Below, piece by piece: positions 17,672-26,691 of a stretch of 64,000 nucleotides of DNA (positions are counted from its first letter, which is position 1; the number at the start of each line of letters is the position of its first letter). The stretch spans positions 1-64,000 of the forward strand of contig NZ_JAELUC010000008.1 of the NCBI RefSeq assembly GCF_016429155.1, read 5' to 3'. The position numbers and the translations under genes are program-made. Below the pieces are notes generated by a model. The model saw only the letters and a program-made list of their open reading frames with translations. It made no database searches and was not told the origin of the DNA. The stretch comes from Pedobacter sp. ASV12 (GTDB lineage Bacteria > Bacteroidota > Bacteroidia > Sphingobacteriales > Sphingobacteriaceae).

Positions 17672-19198
17672 ATGATCCCAACCAAACCCAACAGTATTTT
17701 TAAAGTAATCGGTGCCTCTTCTTTAGGGACGCTGATCGAATGGTACGACTTTTATATTTTCGGCAGTTTGGCCAGCATTATCGGGGCGCAGCTTTTTCCG
17801 GCCGATGCCGGGGCTTCGGCTTTGATCAATACCTTGGCCATTTTTGCGGCGGGTTTTATTGTTAGGCCTTTTGGTGCCCTGGTGTTTGGCCGTCTGGGCG
17901 ATTTAATTGGCCGTAAACACACGTTCCTGCTCACATTGGTACTCATGGGTGGCTCTACCTTTTTAATCGGCCTTATCCCTTCTTATTCGAGTATTGGTTA
18001 CGCCGCGCCAATTTTGGTGCTGGTACTGCGCCTTATTCAGGGCTTGGCTTTGGGAGGCGAGTACGGTGGCGCGGCCACTTATGTAGCCGAGCATGCGCCA
18101 AAAGGCAGGAGAGGCTTTTTTACCAGTTGGATCCAAACTACCGCCACTTTGGGCCTGTTTCTTTCCTTAGGGATTATTGTGCTTGCCAAAAACCTGATTG
18201 GTGCTTCGGCCTTTGCCGACTGGGGCTGGCGCATTCCTTTTCTGCTTTCTATCTTGCTGGTAGGTGTTTCCATCTACATCCGCTTAAAAATGCACGAATC
18301 GCCGATGTTTGCCAAACTTAAAACGGAGGGTAGGATTTCTAAAAATCCGCTGAAGGAAAGTTTTAGCAAGAAAGCCAATTTTAAAATGGTTTTGCTGGCC
18401 TTATTTGGCGCTACGATGGGCCAAGGTGTTATTTGGTATACGGGCCAGTTTTATGCACAGTCTTTCATCGAAAATACCTGTAAGGTCGATTTTAATGATT
18501 CTCGCTATATTTTGCTCTGGGCCATTGCCTTTGCCACACCCTTCTTTGTGGTGTTTGGTGCATGGAGCGATAAGGTTGGGCGCAAATGGATTATGCTGGG
18601 AGGCATGTTGCTGGGTATTGTTTTTTACCGGCCCATTTATCAGGTATTTTTAGACAAAACAGACCTGAGCCAATTGCAGCCGGCAGAGATCAAGGATGTT
18701 GCCGCGCCGGTTATTACCAAAACGCCCCTGCACACAGCCGGCGATACGCTGGTGAATACAAGTACCAAAATCACTTTATTAAACGGAAGTACTTTTAACA
18801 AGCTGCAGGTTGATACGGTGTATGCCGATCAGCGCAAGCCCATTGGCCATGCCAAGGAAGTTTTGAAAGACAAGATACTCACTTCGGGCACTTTTTGGCT
18901 GTTTGTGGCCTTGGTTTTCTTTCAGGTAATTTTGGTTACGATGGTGTATGGGCCAATCGCCGCCTTTTTGGTGGAACTGTTCCCCACCCAAATCAGGTAT
19001 ACCTCCATGTCGTTGCCATACCACGTGGGCAATGGTGTTTTTGGTGGTTTGGTTCCCTTTATAGCCACCTTGATTGCCAGTTTTGCAGGAGCGACGCCAC
19101 TTTCCGGACTTTGGTATCCCATTGGTATCGCCACGCTCAGTTTTATAATCGGCGCTGTTTATTTAGCTAATCAAACCGACGAAAACATTAACGATTAA
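17672..19198 (+). CDS. MFS transporter, metabolite:H+ symporter (MHS/ProP-like)
   Basis: The 508 residues have twelve predicted membrane segments. The opening GTLIEWYDFYIFGS and the loop 2-3 motif RPFGALVFGRLGDLIGRKHT identify the MHS branch of the major facilitator superfamily (ProP, ShiA, KgtP). These are proton symporters for carboxylates or compatible solutes; the substrate cannot be deduced. A soluble insertion of about 80 residues (residues ~330-410) separates two helices in the C-terminal half. The start MIPTKPN at 17672 is preferred to an upstream ATG. A four-base gap leads to the next small gene, so the three genes to 19689 are probably one operon. Confidence 0.88.
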   Translation: MIPTKPNSIFKVIGASSLGTLIEWYDFYIFGSLASIIGAQLFPADAGASALINTLAIFAAGFIVRPFGALVFGRLGDLIGRKHTFLLTLVLMGGSTFLIGLIPSYSSIGYAAPILVLVLRLIQGLALGGEYGGAATYVAEHAPKGRRGFFTSWIQTTATLGLFLSLGIIVLAKNLIGASAFADWGWRIPFLLSILLVGVSIYIRLKMHESPMFAKLKTEGRISKNPLKESFSKKANFKMVLLALFGATMGQGVIWYTGQFYAQSFIENTCKVDFNDSRYILLWAIAFATPFFVVFGAWSDKVGRKWIMLGGMLLGIVFYRPIYQVFLDKTDLSQLQPAEIKDVAAPVITKTPLHTAGDTLVNTSTKITLLNGSTFNKLQVDTVYADQRKPIGHAKEVLKDKILTSGTFWLFVALVFFQVILVTMVYGPIAAFLVELFPTQIRYTSMSLPYHVGNGVFGGLVPFIATLIASFAGATPLSGLWYPIGIATLSFIIGAVYLANQTDENIND

Positions 19199-19201
19199 AC
19201 C

Positions 19202-19453
19202 ATGAAAGCATTAAAAAAAATATTAGGCATCTTTTGGATTGTTTTAGGGCCTTTAGCGGTGGGCTTAATGGCTTGGCAGGCTTGGGATAAGATTAGCCAT
19301 GCCGAACCGGGAATGGCGCAAACCAATACAGCACTACAATGGGGCATCATTCTGCTCATCTTCATTCCGATAGCCATTGGCCTGGTTATATTTGGTAGGT
19401 ATGCCTTAATGGGGGAGTATGATAAGCTGCCCGAAAATTCGGAAGAAAGATGA
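19202..19453 (+). CDS. Small hypothetical membrane protein
   Basis: The 83 residues contain two hydrophobic segments (about 7-25 and 44-63) and no known motif. It begins four bases after the MFS gene and overlaps the next gene by four bases (ATGA), so it is translationally coupled. It may be a small accessory subunit of the transporter, but that is only inferred from position. Confidence 0.75.
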   Translation: MKALKKILGIFWIVLGPLAVGLMAWQAWDKISHAEPGMAQTNTALQWGIILLIFIPIAIGLVIFGRYALMGEYDKLPENSEER

Positions 19454-19689
19454 GCATCGATCGGGTCAAAACTAGCGTGATTTTTATGGCTTTTCTTTTG
19501 TTAATGAGCTGTCAGCTGAAACGAGAGGCAAGGCCATATCAACTAACCAAGCGAGACAAAAAGATATTGGAAGAACTAAAAAAAGAAACCGCAAAAGACG
19601 ATTCCATACAACAGGCGAGATTAAAAGATCCAGACTATTTGGATTATGTAAAAAAGACTAATGCAGAAAACCAACCCGTTAAAAACTAA
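19450..19689 (+). CDS. Small putative lipoprotein
   Basis: The 79 residues start with a signal peptide ending in a lipobox (LLLMSC, Cys near residue 19), followed by a Lys/Asp-rich tail. It is expected to be lipidated and face the periplasm. It overlaps the preceding membrane-protein gene by four bases. No family is recognised. Its stop lies five bases from the end of the convergent bestrophin gene. Confidence 0.7.
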   Translation: MSIDRVKTSVIFMAFLLLMSCQLKREARPYQLTKRDKKILEELKKETAKDDSIQQARLKDPDYLDYVKKTNAENQPVKN

Positions 19690-19694
19690 CGGAT

Positions 19695-20591
19695 TTATAG
19701 CACGTACTCGTCGTTGATGGGCATTACCGGAGCTGGAACTTCTTCTTCGCCCAGCATCTGCAACAGGTTGATTTCGATGGTACGGGTAATCTGGTTGAGC
19801 GGTACGCCCGACGAGTTGTTTTCGAAAGGATCGATCAGGCTCATGCCGTTGATTTGCGTCGACACGAATACAAAGCCTACCAACCAACCCATAAAAATGG
19901 CCCACCAGCCCATATCCTGGCTAATCACCAGCGTAAACGAAACTACAAACAGCCAAATAAATACCTTGGTTAAATAGCTGTAGGTGGTTGGAAAAACAGT
20001 GTTTTTGATGCGTTCGCACATGCCCATTTCATCACTGAATTTGATGAGCAGGTTGTTGATGTCGAGAAACTTGAAGCCATCTAGCTGGCTGGTGTATAAT
20101 TTTTCGAGGTCTTTGGCCTGGTTATGCAGAATGGCGTTGTGCACATTGCGCTGTTTTTCTACCTGTAGCTGCTCGTCTTCGCTTAAATACTTGATGTAGA
20201 TAAGGTCTTTCGTGCTTCTCAAGTTGGCTTTAAGGGCATACAAAAAGGCAATATGTCGTAAAATCATGCGCCTAACCACTTCGTCGTTAGTTGGGTTTCT
20301 GGGGACGTAGCTCAGCAGGCTTCGGGCAAACGACCTCGAATCGTTTACCAGTCCGCCCCAAATTTTGCGGGCTTCCCACCAGCGGTCGTAGGCCTGGTTA
20401 TTGTTAAAGCCGATAAAGAAGGCAATGGCCGTACCCAAAACACCGGGAATGATGGTAGGGACGATAAAATGATGTGCAATAAGGTATTCGTGTGCCAAAA
20501 AAGCCACGGTACAGGAAACAATCATGATCAGGTCAACCTGCCAAGTGTTTCTGATAATTCTGCTTAAACGGATGTTTTTTACGATGAGCAT
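19695..20591 (-). CDS. Bestrophin-family ion channel
   Basis: The 298 residues match bacterial bestrophins (YneE/RFP-TM family). Four membrane helices are seen, with the conserved FFIGFNNNQAYDRWWEARK segment near 77-95 that lies beside the pore. Bacterial members form pentameric channels; some conduct sodium rather than chloride. The protein begins MLIVKNIRLSRII and ends with a short cytoplasmic tail. It is followed upstream, 44 bases away on the same strand, by the rRNA methyltransferase gene and may be co-transcribed with it. Confidence 0.88.
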   Translation of the reverse strand: MLIVKNIRLSRIIRNTWQVDLIMIVSCTVAFLAHEYLIAHHFIVPTIIPGVLGTAIAFFIGFNNNQAYDRWWEARKIWGGLVNDSRSFARSLLSYVPRNPTNDEVVRRMILRHIAFLYALKANLRSTKDLIYIKYLSEDEQLQVEKQRNVHNAILHNQAKDLEKLYTSQLDGFKFLDINNLLIKFSDEMGMCERIKNTVFPTTYSYLTKVFIWLFVVSFTLVISQDMGWWAIFMGWLVGFVFVSTQINGMSLIDPFENNSSGVPLNQITRTIEINLLQMLGEEEVPAPVMPINDEYVL

Positions 20592-20635
20592 AGCCAGATG
20601 TGTATTAAACTAATTTAAGCAGATTTTTTGTCAAA

Positions 20636-21823
20636 TTAAACAATCCTGAGCAACAAGCCTTTTAAATATTCGCCTTCTGGAAACGACAAGCGGACCGGAT
20701 GGTCTTCGGGTTGGCTAAACTGTCTGATTACCTGTACCTCCTTACCGGCATCTAGGGCCGCCCAGGCAATAATCTGTTTAAAGGTTTCGATGTCCACCGC
20801 TCCCGAGCAAGAGAAAGTAGCCAATAAGCCGCCACTTTCCAAAAGCAGCAGGCCCAGGCGGTTCAGGTCTTTGTAGGCCCGTGCGGCACGGTCAAGGGCC
20901 GAGCGCGAAGGCGCATATTTCGGCGGATCGAGCACCACGATGTCGAATTTCTTTCCTTCATCTTTAAAGGCGCGCAGCTGTTTGTTGACGTCGGATTGGA
21001 TGGCGGTGTGTATCTGATGGTCAAATTGGTTGAGCTCGATATTCTGCTTGAGGGTTTCGATAGCCAGGGCCGAACTATCTACACTGGTTACCTGAGCAGC
21101 GCCCTGCAGCAAGGCATTGAGGCTAAATCCGCCACTGTAGCTGAAGCAGTCGAGCACGGTTTTGCCTTTGGCATAGCTGGCCAGCAATTGACGGTTGTCT
21201 CGCTGGTCGCAATAAAAACCCGATTTCTGTCCTTCGACGATGTTGATATGGTAAGTAATTCCGTTTTCCTTTACTTCGATGAAAGTGGCTGGCGCTTCTC
21301 CCCAAAGCAAGCCGTTTTCGGCGGTAATGCCTTCGTGTGTACGTGCAGTAGCATCGCTGCGGTCGAAAATGCCTTTCGGATTTAAAGCTTCACAAAGGGC
21401 TTCGATAATCACGTCTTTGGCTTTTTCAATACCCGTACTCAAAATCTGTACCGACAAAAAATCGGCATATTTATCTACAATGAGGCCTGGCAAAAAATCG
21501 GCTTCGCTAAAAATCAGGCGATAGGCATTGGTGTTTTCCTTTTGCAACAAGTGCGCCCTGGCTTGTATGGCCTGGTTGATTTTTTGGCCATACCATGCTT
21601 TGTTAATGGCTTGTTCTTCGTTCCATTCGATCAAACGGACAGCCACCCGCGACTGGTCGTTGAAATAGCCATAAGCTAAAAATTCGTTGTGCGAATCGAG
21701 CACTTTTACCACGTCGCCGTTTTTGGGATCGCCCTTTACTTTTTCCAACGCTCCAGAAAATACCCAGGGATGACGCTGTAAAACCGCTTTTTCTTTTCCC
21801 TTTTTTAACTTGATTTCAACCAT
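20636..21823 (-). CDS. Class I SAM-dependent rRNA methyltransferase, RlmI-like
   Basis: The 395 residues have an N-terminal PUA domain (about 1-75, QRHPWVFSGALEKVKG) and a C-terminal Rossmann methyltransferase with SAM motif I (VLDCFSYSGGFSLNAL) and the catalytic VVLDPPKYA. This is the layout of RlmI, which makes 5-methylcytosine in 23S rRNA, though related RlmK/L-type members exist. The start at 21823 (MVEIKLKKGKEKAVL) fits the family. Divergent from the csaA gene. Confidence 0.88.
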   Translation of the reverse strand: MVEIKLKKGKEKAVLQRHPWVFSGALEKVKGDPKNGDVVKVLDSHNEFLAYGYFNDQSRVAVRLIEWNEEQAINKAWYGQKINQAIQARAHLLQKENTNAYRLIFSEADFLPGLIVDKYADFLSVQILSTGIEKAKDVIIEALCEALNPKGIFDRSDATARTHEGITAENGLLWGEAPATFIEVKENGITYHINIVEGQKSGFYCDQRDNRQLLASYAKGKTVLDCFSYSGGFSLNALLQGAAQVTSVDSSALAIETLKQNIELNQFDHQIHTAIQSDVNKQLRAFKDEGKKFDIVVLDPPKYAPSRSALDRAARAYKDLNRLGLLLLESGGLLATFSCSGAVDIETFKQIIAWAALDAGKEVQVIRQFSQPEDHPVRLSFPEGEYLKGLLLRIV

Positions 21824-21931
21824 GTTGCAAAGGTACTAAACCCTTTGGCTAACCGCAAAGCGCACCAGCATTTTCACAAAACCTATGCCGGCCAGTTTGT
21901 GGTTAAGGGGGCTAAATTGTACTTTTACTGC

Positions 21932-22267
21932 ATGGAAGAAATAACCTGGAACGATTTTGAAAAAGTAGAATTACGCGTAGGGACCATTTTGGAGGCATTC
22001 GATTTTCCGGAAGCCCGGAAGCCGGCTTTTAAGGTAAAGGTTGATTTTGGCGAATTTGGCATCAAAATGAGCAGTGCCCAAATTACCAAACATTACACCA
22101 AGGAAGAACTGGTGGGCCGCCAGCTTGTGGGAGTAATCAATTTTCCAAAAAAGCAGATTGGCAAGTTCATGAGCGAATTTTTGGTCACTGGTTTTGCTGA
22201 TGAAAACGGAGATATCGTATTGGCCAGCGTGGCCAGCAAGGTGCCCAATGGCAGCAAACTGATCTGA
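21932..22267 (+). CDS. csaA: tRNA-binding domain protein CsaA
   Basis: The 111 residues are a single tRNA-binding OB-fold of the CsaA type, beginning MEEITWNDFEKVELRVGTI and containing the NFPKKQIGKFMSEFL stretch; this is the usual CsaA length. In Bacillus, CsaA has export-chaperone activity, and the fold binds tRNA. A longer open frame begins with TTG at 21845, but those residues are not part of the family, so ATG at 21932 is used. Confidence 0.88.
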   Translation: MEEITWNDFEKVELRVGTILEAFDFPEARKPAFKVKVDFGEFGIKMSSAQITKHYTKEELVGRQLVGVINFPKKQIGKFMSEFLVTGFADENGDIVLASVASKVPNGSKLI

Positions 22268-22317
22268 TGAGGTTAAATTAAACAAACGCAACTCGTCAAT
22301 CTAAAATCTACAATGAA

Positions 22318-22791
22318 ATGAGCTATTACAATTTCGAAGAAGGCCAAAATCCAGAACAGGCCGATGAGCATTTTATGCGCCTGGCCCTGAACGAGGCCAA
22401 AAAAGCCTATGATGCCGAAGAAATTCCGATTGGAGCCCTTGTGGTGAGCCATGGTAAGATCATCGGCCGGGGTTATAACCTTACCGAACAGCTGAACGAT
22501 GTGACGGCACATGCCGAAATGCAGGCCTTTACGGCCGCCGCACAAACCCTCGGCGGCAAATATTTAAAGGACTGTACGCTGTACGTCACCATTGAACCCT
22601 GTGTCATGTGCGCCGGTGCCAGTTATTGGACTCAGATTAGCCGCATCGTCTTTGGCGCGCACGAGGAAAAGCGCGGCTTTACGCGTATTGGACAAAACCT
22701 TTTGCATCCTAAAACGTTATTGAAAGGCGGTGTTTTGGCCGAAGAATGCGGTCAACTGATGACGGATTTCTTCAAAAACAAGCGCAAATAA
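22318..22791 (+). CDS. tadA: tRNA-specific adenosine deaminase / nucleoside deaminase
   Basis: The 157 residues are a zinc deaminase with HAE at 65-67 (zinc ligand and proton shuttle) and PCxxC at 94-98 (PCVMC). The N-terminus (FMRLALNEAKKAY) and the EEIPIGALVV region match TadA, which converts A34 to inosine in tRNA-Arg(ACG). A relaxed-specificity nucleoside deaminase remains possible. The ATG at 22318 follows a short stretch of TCTAAAATCTA-type repeat sequence. Confidence 0.85.
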   Translation: MSYYNFEEGQNPEQADEHFMRLALNEAKKAYDAEEIPIGALVVSHGKIIGRGYNLTEQLNDVTAHAEMQAFTAAAQTLGGKYLKDCTLYVTIEPCVMCAGASYWTQISRIVFGAHEEKRGFTRIGQNLLHPKTLLKGGVLAEECGQLMTDFFKNKRK

Positions 22792-22804
22792 AGTTGACAA
22801 ACAA

Positions 22805-22838
22805 TTGAATAAAACTTAACCTTTCTCTGTTATATTTG
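22805..22838 (+). promoter_or_regulatory. Putative promoter of the superoxide dismutase gene
   Basis: TATATTTG at 22831-22838 matches the Bacteroidetes -7 consensus exactly. A TTG at 22805-22807 is a possible -33 element with a 23-base spacer, slightly long. The leader to the start codon is about 30 bases. Confidence 0.6.
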
Positions 22839-22873
22839 TACAGTAACAATTTTTAAACTTAAATATATACATT

Positions 22874-23482
22874 ATGGCTTTTGAATTACCTGCGTTAGCA
22901 TACGCAACCGACGCATTAGAACCACATATTGATAAATTGACCATGGAAATCCACCATGGCAAACATCACCAAGCTTATGTTACCAACCTGAACAAAGCTT
23001 TGGAAGGTAAGCCTGAGGCAAATTCGAACATCGAAGATATCATCAAAAATATTTCAAAATTCCCAATGGCGGTTCGCAACAATGGTGGCGGCCACTTTAA
23101 CCACACGCTGTTCTGGACGGTTCTAGGCCCTAACAAAGGCGGTGAGCCAACCGGCGATTTGGCAAAAGCCATTAATGAGGCTTTCGGTTCTTTTGCCGAT
23201 TTCAAGACCAAAATCCAGGATGCCGGCGCTACCCGTTTCGGTTCGGGCTGGGCTTGGCTATCGGTAGGTGCCGACAAAAAATTGGTGATTTCTTCAACGC
23301 CTAACCAAGACAATCCATTGATGGATATTGCCGAAGTAAAAGGTACGCCGATTTTCGGTATCGACGTTTGGGAGCACGCCTACTATTTGAAATACCAAAA
23401 CAAGCGCCCTGATTACCTAGCGGCGATCTGGAATGTGGTAAACTGGGATGCCGTTGCCGAGCGTTACAAAAAAGCACTTTAA
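22874..23482 (+). CDS. sodA: Superoxide dismutase (Mn type by sequence)
   Basis: The 202 residues have the four metal ligands of the Fe/Mn family: His27 ([11 protein letters not shown]), His77 ([10 protein letters not shown]), Asp164 and His168 (DVWEHAYY). Gly72/Gly73 before the second ligand and Gln144 in NQDNPLM are the pattern of Mn enzymes; Fe enzymes carry the active-site Gln near the second ligand instead. It converts superoxide to peroxide and oxygen in the cytoplasm, as no signal peptide is present. The gene is monocistronic with its own promoter and terminator. Confidence 0.94.
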   Translation: MAFELPALAYATDALEPHIDKLTMEIHHGKHHQAYVTNLNKALEGKPEANSNIEDIIKNISKFPMAVRNNGGGHFNHTLFWTVLGPNKGGEPTGDLAKAINEAFGSFADFKTKIQDAGATRFGSGWAWLSVGADKKLVISSTPNQDNPLMDIAEVKGTPIFGIDVWEHAYYLKYQNKRPDYLAAIWNVVNWDAVAERYKKAL

Positions 23483-23504
23483 TCGCAAAATCGCTTATCA
23501 TTTT

Positions 23505-23531
23505 AAAAGCCAGGTTAGCCTGGCTTTTTTT
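23505..23531 (+). terminator. Terminator after superoxide dismutase
   Basis: A perfect 10-pair stem (AAAAGCCAGG with CCTGGCTTTT) has a TTAG loop and a T-run extending to 23531. Confidence 0.9.
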
Positions 23532-23561
23532 GTTTTGCGGATTATTTTATAAATTGCGGCT

Positions 23562-24005
23562 ATGAAGAAATGGATGGTAATGCTTGTTTTAGTGCTGGGC
23601 GTGGCGTTTGCAGGCAAGGCACAAAAGGTTCCTACAGCAGAAGAACTGGCGAAAAAAAACATCGAAGAACTGGATAAACGCCTTAAGCTGAGCCCAACGC
23701 AGAGAAGCGTGGTGTATAACTATGCCTATGAATTGGCCAAAGAACAGCTGGCTTTGTACAAAAAGCAGCAGGCAGGTACTTATAAAGACGAAGACGAGAC
23801 CAAATTCTATAAAGTTCAGAACGAACTTAACAAAAATATCAAAGCCGTATTGAAGCCTGAGCAGCTAACCGAATACAACCTGATTGTAGAGGAGCGCCTG
23901 AGCGGTATTGATCCAAATGCCAAGAAAAAGAAAAAGAAAAAAGGCGAAGAAGAAGATAAAGTTGTGGGCATAGAGGGCTTGAAAAGCGGCAGCAACAACC
24001 CATAA
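23562..24005 (+). CDS. Exported hypothetical protein, Lys-rich C-terminus
   Basis: The 147 residues start with a signal peptide (WMVMLVLVLGVAFAGKAQ, cleavage near 20). The mature part is helical with repeated Lys/Glu and a LSPTQRSVVYNYAYELAKEQ segment resembling the Spy/CpxP-like helical style, then a run of Lys (about 126-132) and an acidic GEEEDK. The resemblance is too weak to name a family. It probably shares a transcript with the DUF2784 gene two bases downstream. Confidence 0.7.
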   Translation: MKKWMVMLVLVLGVAFAGKAQKVPTAEELAKKNIEELDKRLKLSPTQRSVVYNYAYELAKEQLALYKKQQAGTYKDEDETKFYKVQNELNKNIKAVLKPEQLTEYNLIVEERLSGIDPNAKKKKKKKGEEEDKVVGIEGLKSGSNNP

Positions 24006-24007
24006 GC

Positions 24008-24379
24008 ATGCTCAAAGCCTTAGATGCTTTTCTAACTTTTGTACACCTTTTTATTATTGGCTTTAACCTGTTTGGCTGGATCTGGCCAAAAACACGCAGG
24101 CTGCACTTTTGGTTTGCCATGCTTACCCTGGGCTGTTGGACAGTGCTAGGCATTTGGTTTGGTTTGGGCTATTGCCCTGTTACCGATTGGCAATGGAGTG
24201 TAAAAAAACAGTTGGGCGAACAGAACCTGCCCGCTTCCTTTATTAAATATCTTGCCGACCAAGCTACTGGCGTCAATTTCAGTCCTACGCTGATTGATGT
24301 GCTTACCTTGGGCCTTTTTCTAATTGCGATAGCCATTTCGGTTAGGCTGAATTTCTTTAGCAGGAAACCAGGGAATTAA
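24008..24379 (+). CDS. DUF2784 family membrane protein
   Basis: The 123 residues have three to four membrane helices and the family's conserved FGLGYCPVTDWQWSVK loop (around 55-70). The function of DUF2784 is unknown. It begins two bases after the exported protein gene and its 3' end overlaps the end of the convergent oxyR gene by four bases. Confidence 0.82.
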   Translation: MLKALDAFLTFVHLFIIGFNLFGWIWPKTRRLHFWFAMLTLGCWTVLGIWFGLGYCPVTDWQWSVKKQLGEQNLPASFIKYLADQATGVNFSPTLIDVLTLGLFLIAIAISVRLNFFSRKPGN

Positions 24380-25308
24380 ATTCCAATCACGTCCTTTTTC
24401 TTGCGTTGCTTCATCGTTTTCGGAATAATGGCCAGTATCTCTTCGCGCAAGGCATTGAGCATCCGCTTTTTGATGTAATTCTTATGTGTTACCAAGCTGA
24501 TTTCGCGAACAGGTTCTGGCGATTTAAAATAACGGACTTTATTGAGTTGCTTTACGCTCAAATCGGCCAGGGCCAGCTCGGGCAATAGGGTAGCCCCATC
24601 ATTAACGTCTACCATCCTGATCAGGGTTTCTATGCTGCCTGTATTATAGGCCAGTGACTGGAGGCGGTTGTTTTTGGTTGACCGGCAAATGTTCAGTACC
24701 TGCGTACGCATGCAGTGCCCCTCATTCAGCAACCAGATGTTTTCCTCCTCCAAATCTTCGGCTTCAATAGCCTTTTTCTTAAAGAGCTTGCTGTTTTTGC
24801 TGATGTAGCTTACAAAATTTTCATAAAACAACGGCGTCTCGTTCAGGTTGGGGTCTACCAATGGCGTAGCCAAAATACCACAGTCGAGAACCCCGGTTTT
24901 GAGATGGTGGATGATGTCTTCGGTAGTGTATTCCCAAATCAGCAGTTTCAGGTCCGGATATTTTTCGAGCATCGACGAGATAACCTCGGGCAATAAGTAA
25001 GGCGCAATGGTAGGGATAATGCCTATTTTGAGCTCGCCTGTAATGTCTTGCTGCTGGTTGCTGATGATTTCCTTTATTTTTTGATTTTCCTGCAGTACAA
25101 TGCGTGCTTGTGCGATGATTTGCGCACCGATTTCTGTAGGAACCACGGGTTGCTTGCTGCGGTCGAATATTTTGACGTTCAGGAATTCTTCCAGTTTCTG
25201 TACCTGCATGCTCAAGGTAGGCTGCGTTACAAAACATTTGTCGGCGGCGCTTACAAAGCTCCGGTAGGTGTCAACGGCAACAATATATTCAAGCTGAACT
25301 AAGGTCAT
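24376..25308 (-). CDS. oxyR: LysR-type peroxide sensor OxyR
   Basis: The 310 residues comprise an N-terminal LysR helix-turn-helix (MTLVQLEYIVAV, then AADKCFVTQPTLSMQVQKLE at 21-40) and a C-terminal sensor domain. The peroxide-reactive Cys199 (EGHCMRTQ) and resolving Cys208 are present and fall at the same numbers as in E. coli OxyR, with the same nine-residue spacing. It should form a disulfide with hydrogen peroxide and activate antioxidant genes. The start at 25308 is chosen because upstream in-frame residues do not match the family. No catalase or ahpC gene is adjacent. Confidence 0.92.
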   Translation of the reverse strand: MTLVQLEYIVAVDTYRSFVSAADKCFVTQPTLSMQVQKLEEFLNVKIFDRSKQPVVPTEIGAQIIAQARIVLQENQKIKEIISNQQQDITGELKIGIIPTIAPYLLPEVISSMLEKYPDLKLLIWEYTTEDIIHHLKTGVLDCGILATPLVDPNLNETPLFYENFVSYISKNSKLFKKKAIEAEDLEEENIWLLNEGHCMRTQVLNICRSTKNNRLQSLAYNTGSIETLIRMVDVNDGATLLPELALADLSVKQLNKVRYFKSPEPVREISLVTHKNYIKKRMLNALREEILAIIPKTMKQRKKKDVIGI

Positions 25309-25803
25309 ATAGTTAAAATTGATGTTATTTTGTAAAGATATAAATTCTGATGATAATGCCGAAGCCAAATTCTCATCGTGTTTTTGGCTAGCCATTCCGC
25401 CAGGCTGTGAACACAAAAACACAGCGGTAACCTGAGCGGGAGATGGCCACTACCCAAACACTATTCGATTGTTTTTAAAACGGTGTGTGTTCTTTTTTTT
25501 GTTAAAATATTGAATTTATTATTTTTTTGTAAAAAACTTGTTATGTTTGTGTTGCCTCTATTGTGTATAAAATCATTAACTTGGTACAACAAAATTGTAT
25601 AAGCCGTTGAGTTGGAATTAGACGCAAACCACGCCGACACTGTCGGCATTTATTGATTAACGCTCGTCATCCCCATAAATTAGTGAAAAGATAAATTAGA
25701 TGAAGCTATATGGCTGGTTTGGCTATATACCGATTTAGCATTCTCTTTAAATACGCGCCTCTGTAAAAGGTAAGCCATTTAGAGGATCAAAATTTTAACA
25801 ACT
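25309..25803. promoter_or_regulatory. Divergent intergenic region upstream of oxyR
   Basis: This 495-base AT-rich gap separates oxyR from the exported-protein operon. It holds an exact plus-strand -7 match, TATGTTTG at 25542-25549, and a 7-1-7 palindrome GCCGACA-C-TGTCGGC at 25633-25647. If the -7 box is real, the downstream operon has a leader of about 250 bases. No -33 box at good spacing and no coding sequence were found. Confidence 0.45.
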
Positions 25804-26691
25804 ATGAATTACCAATATAAATCTTGCTTTCTTGCAGGCTTGAAGGGGATGTTAACCTTGGTGCTCGTTTGGTGCACCAGCCAAGCTTTTGGCCAAACGG
25901 TCTTTGAGAAAGCCCTGTCGCTCAAAATGGATTCGCTTATTGAAGAGAAGGCCGTGTTTCGATCGAGAAGTTCTTTTGTATTGCCCAGCAACAATCTGCA
26001 GAGTATCACCACTCCATCGGGTTGGGGCGGCGGGAATGCCACCTATTTTTTTGCGATTTTGGGCGCCATTTACCCATCTTTTTATACCGTAGAGAAAAAG
26101 CCCGATATGATTGGGGCGGCCGGCATCAGCTTTGGCAACTCGAGCAGGTTTGTTAATGTTTCGGCCAGTGTTAACGTAACCCGGGTGAGCGAACTGAGGG
26201 ATTTGTCGGCCAACATTGTGCTAAGCAGGCAGATTTTCAAAAGCTGCAGCATTGCCGTTGGTGGTTTGCAACTGTTTGCCGATCCGGCAGTGTCTGATGC
26301 GCCAGAAAACACCTACTATATTGCCTTTAGCCATGCCATCAGAGGAAACCGTTCGCAAGAAACCGGCAATGCGGCCCTGTCTTATACCATTGGCTTTGGT
26401 ACGGGGCGCTTTTTGAGGAAGAGCCCTAACGATGTGGCCGCCGGCAAAGGAAAATATGGTACGGGCGTGTTTGCCAACGTATCTTACGAAGTAGTGAAAA
26501 GGCTTAACCTCAATGCCGAGTGGTCTGGCCTTAACCTTGGCTTTTCTTTGGGCGTAAGGCCGCTAAAGAATTCGGCCATAACCATGGGTTTCGGCGTATT
26601 TAATTTAACCAATTATTCGGGCGATCGGGTTACTTACATGTCTACAATTGGTATTCCTATATTCCTGGATAGAAAAAACATTCAATTATAA
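25804..26691 (+). CDS. Exported hypothetical beta-rich protein
   Basis: The 295 residues have a signal peptide (about 1-30, ending SQAFGQ) and a mature part of alternating strands with Gly/Asn turns (for example LNAEWSGLNLGFSLGVRPL) ending in a hydrophobic strand. This looks like an outer-membrane beta-barrel, but no family is recognised. Its stop shares one base with the start of the next gene (TAATG), so the three genes to 27955 are one operon of exported proteins. Confidence 0.72.
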   Translation: MNYQYKSCFLAGLKGMLTLVLVWCTSQAFGQTVFEKALSLKMDSLIEEKAVFRSRSSFVLPSNNLQSITTPSGWGGGNATYFFAILGAIYPSFYTVEKKPDMIGAAGISFGNSSRFVNVSASVNVTRVSELRDLSANIVLSRQIFKSCSIAVGGLQLFADPAVSDAPENTYYIAFSHAIRGNRSQETGNAALSYTIGFGTGRFLRKSPNDVAAGKGKYGTGVFANVSYEVVKRLNLNAEWSGLNLGFSLGVRPLKNSAITMGFGVFNLTNYSGDRVTYMSTIGIPIFLDRKNIQL

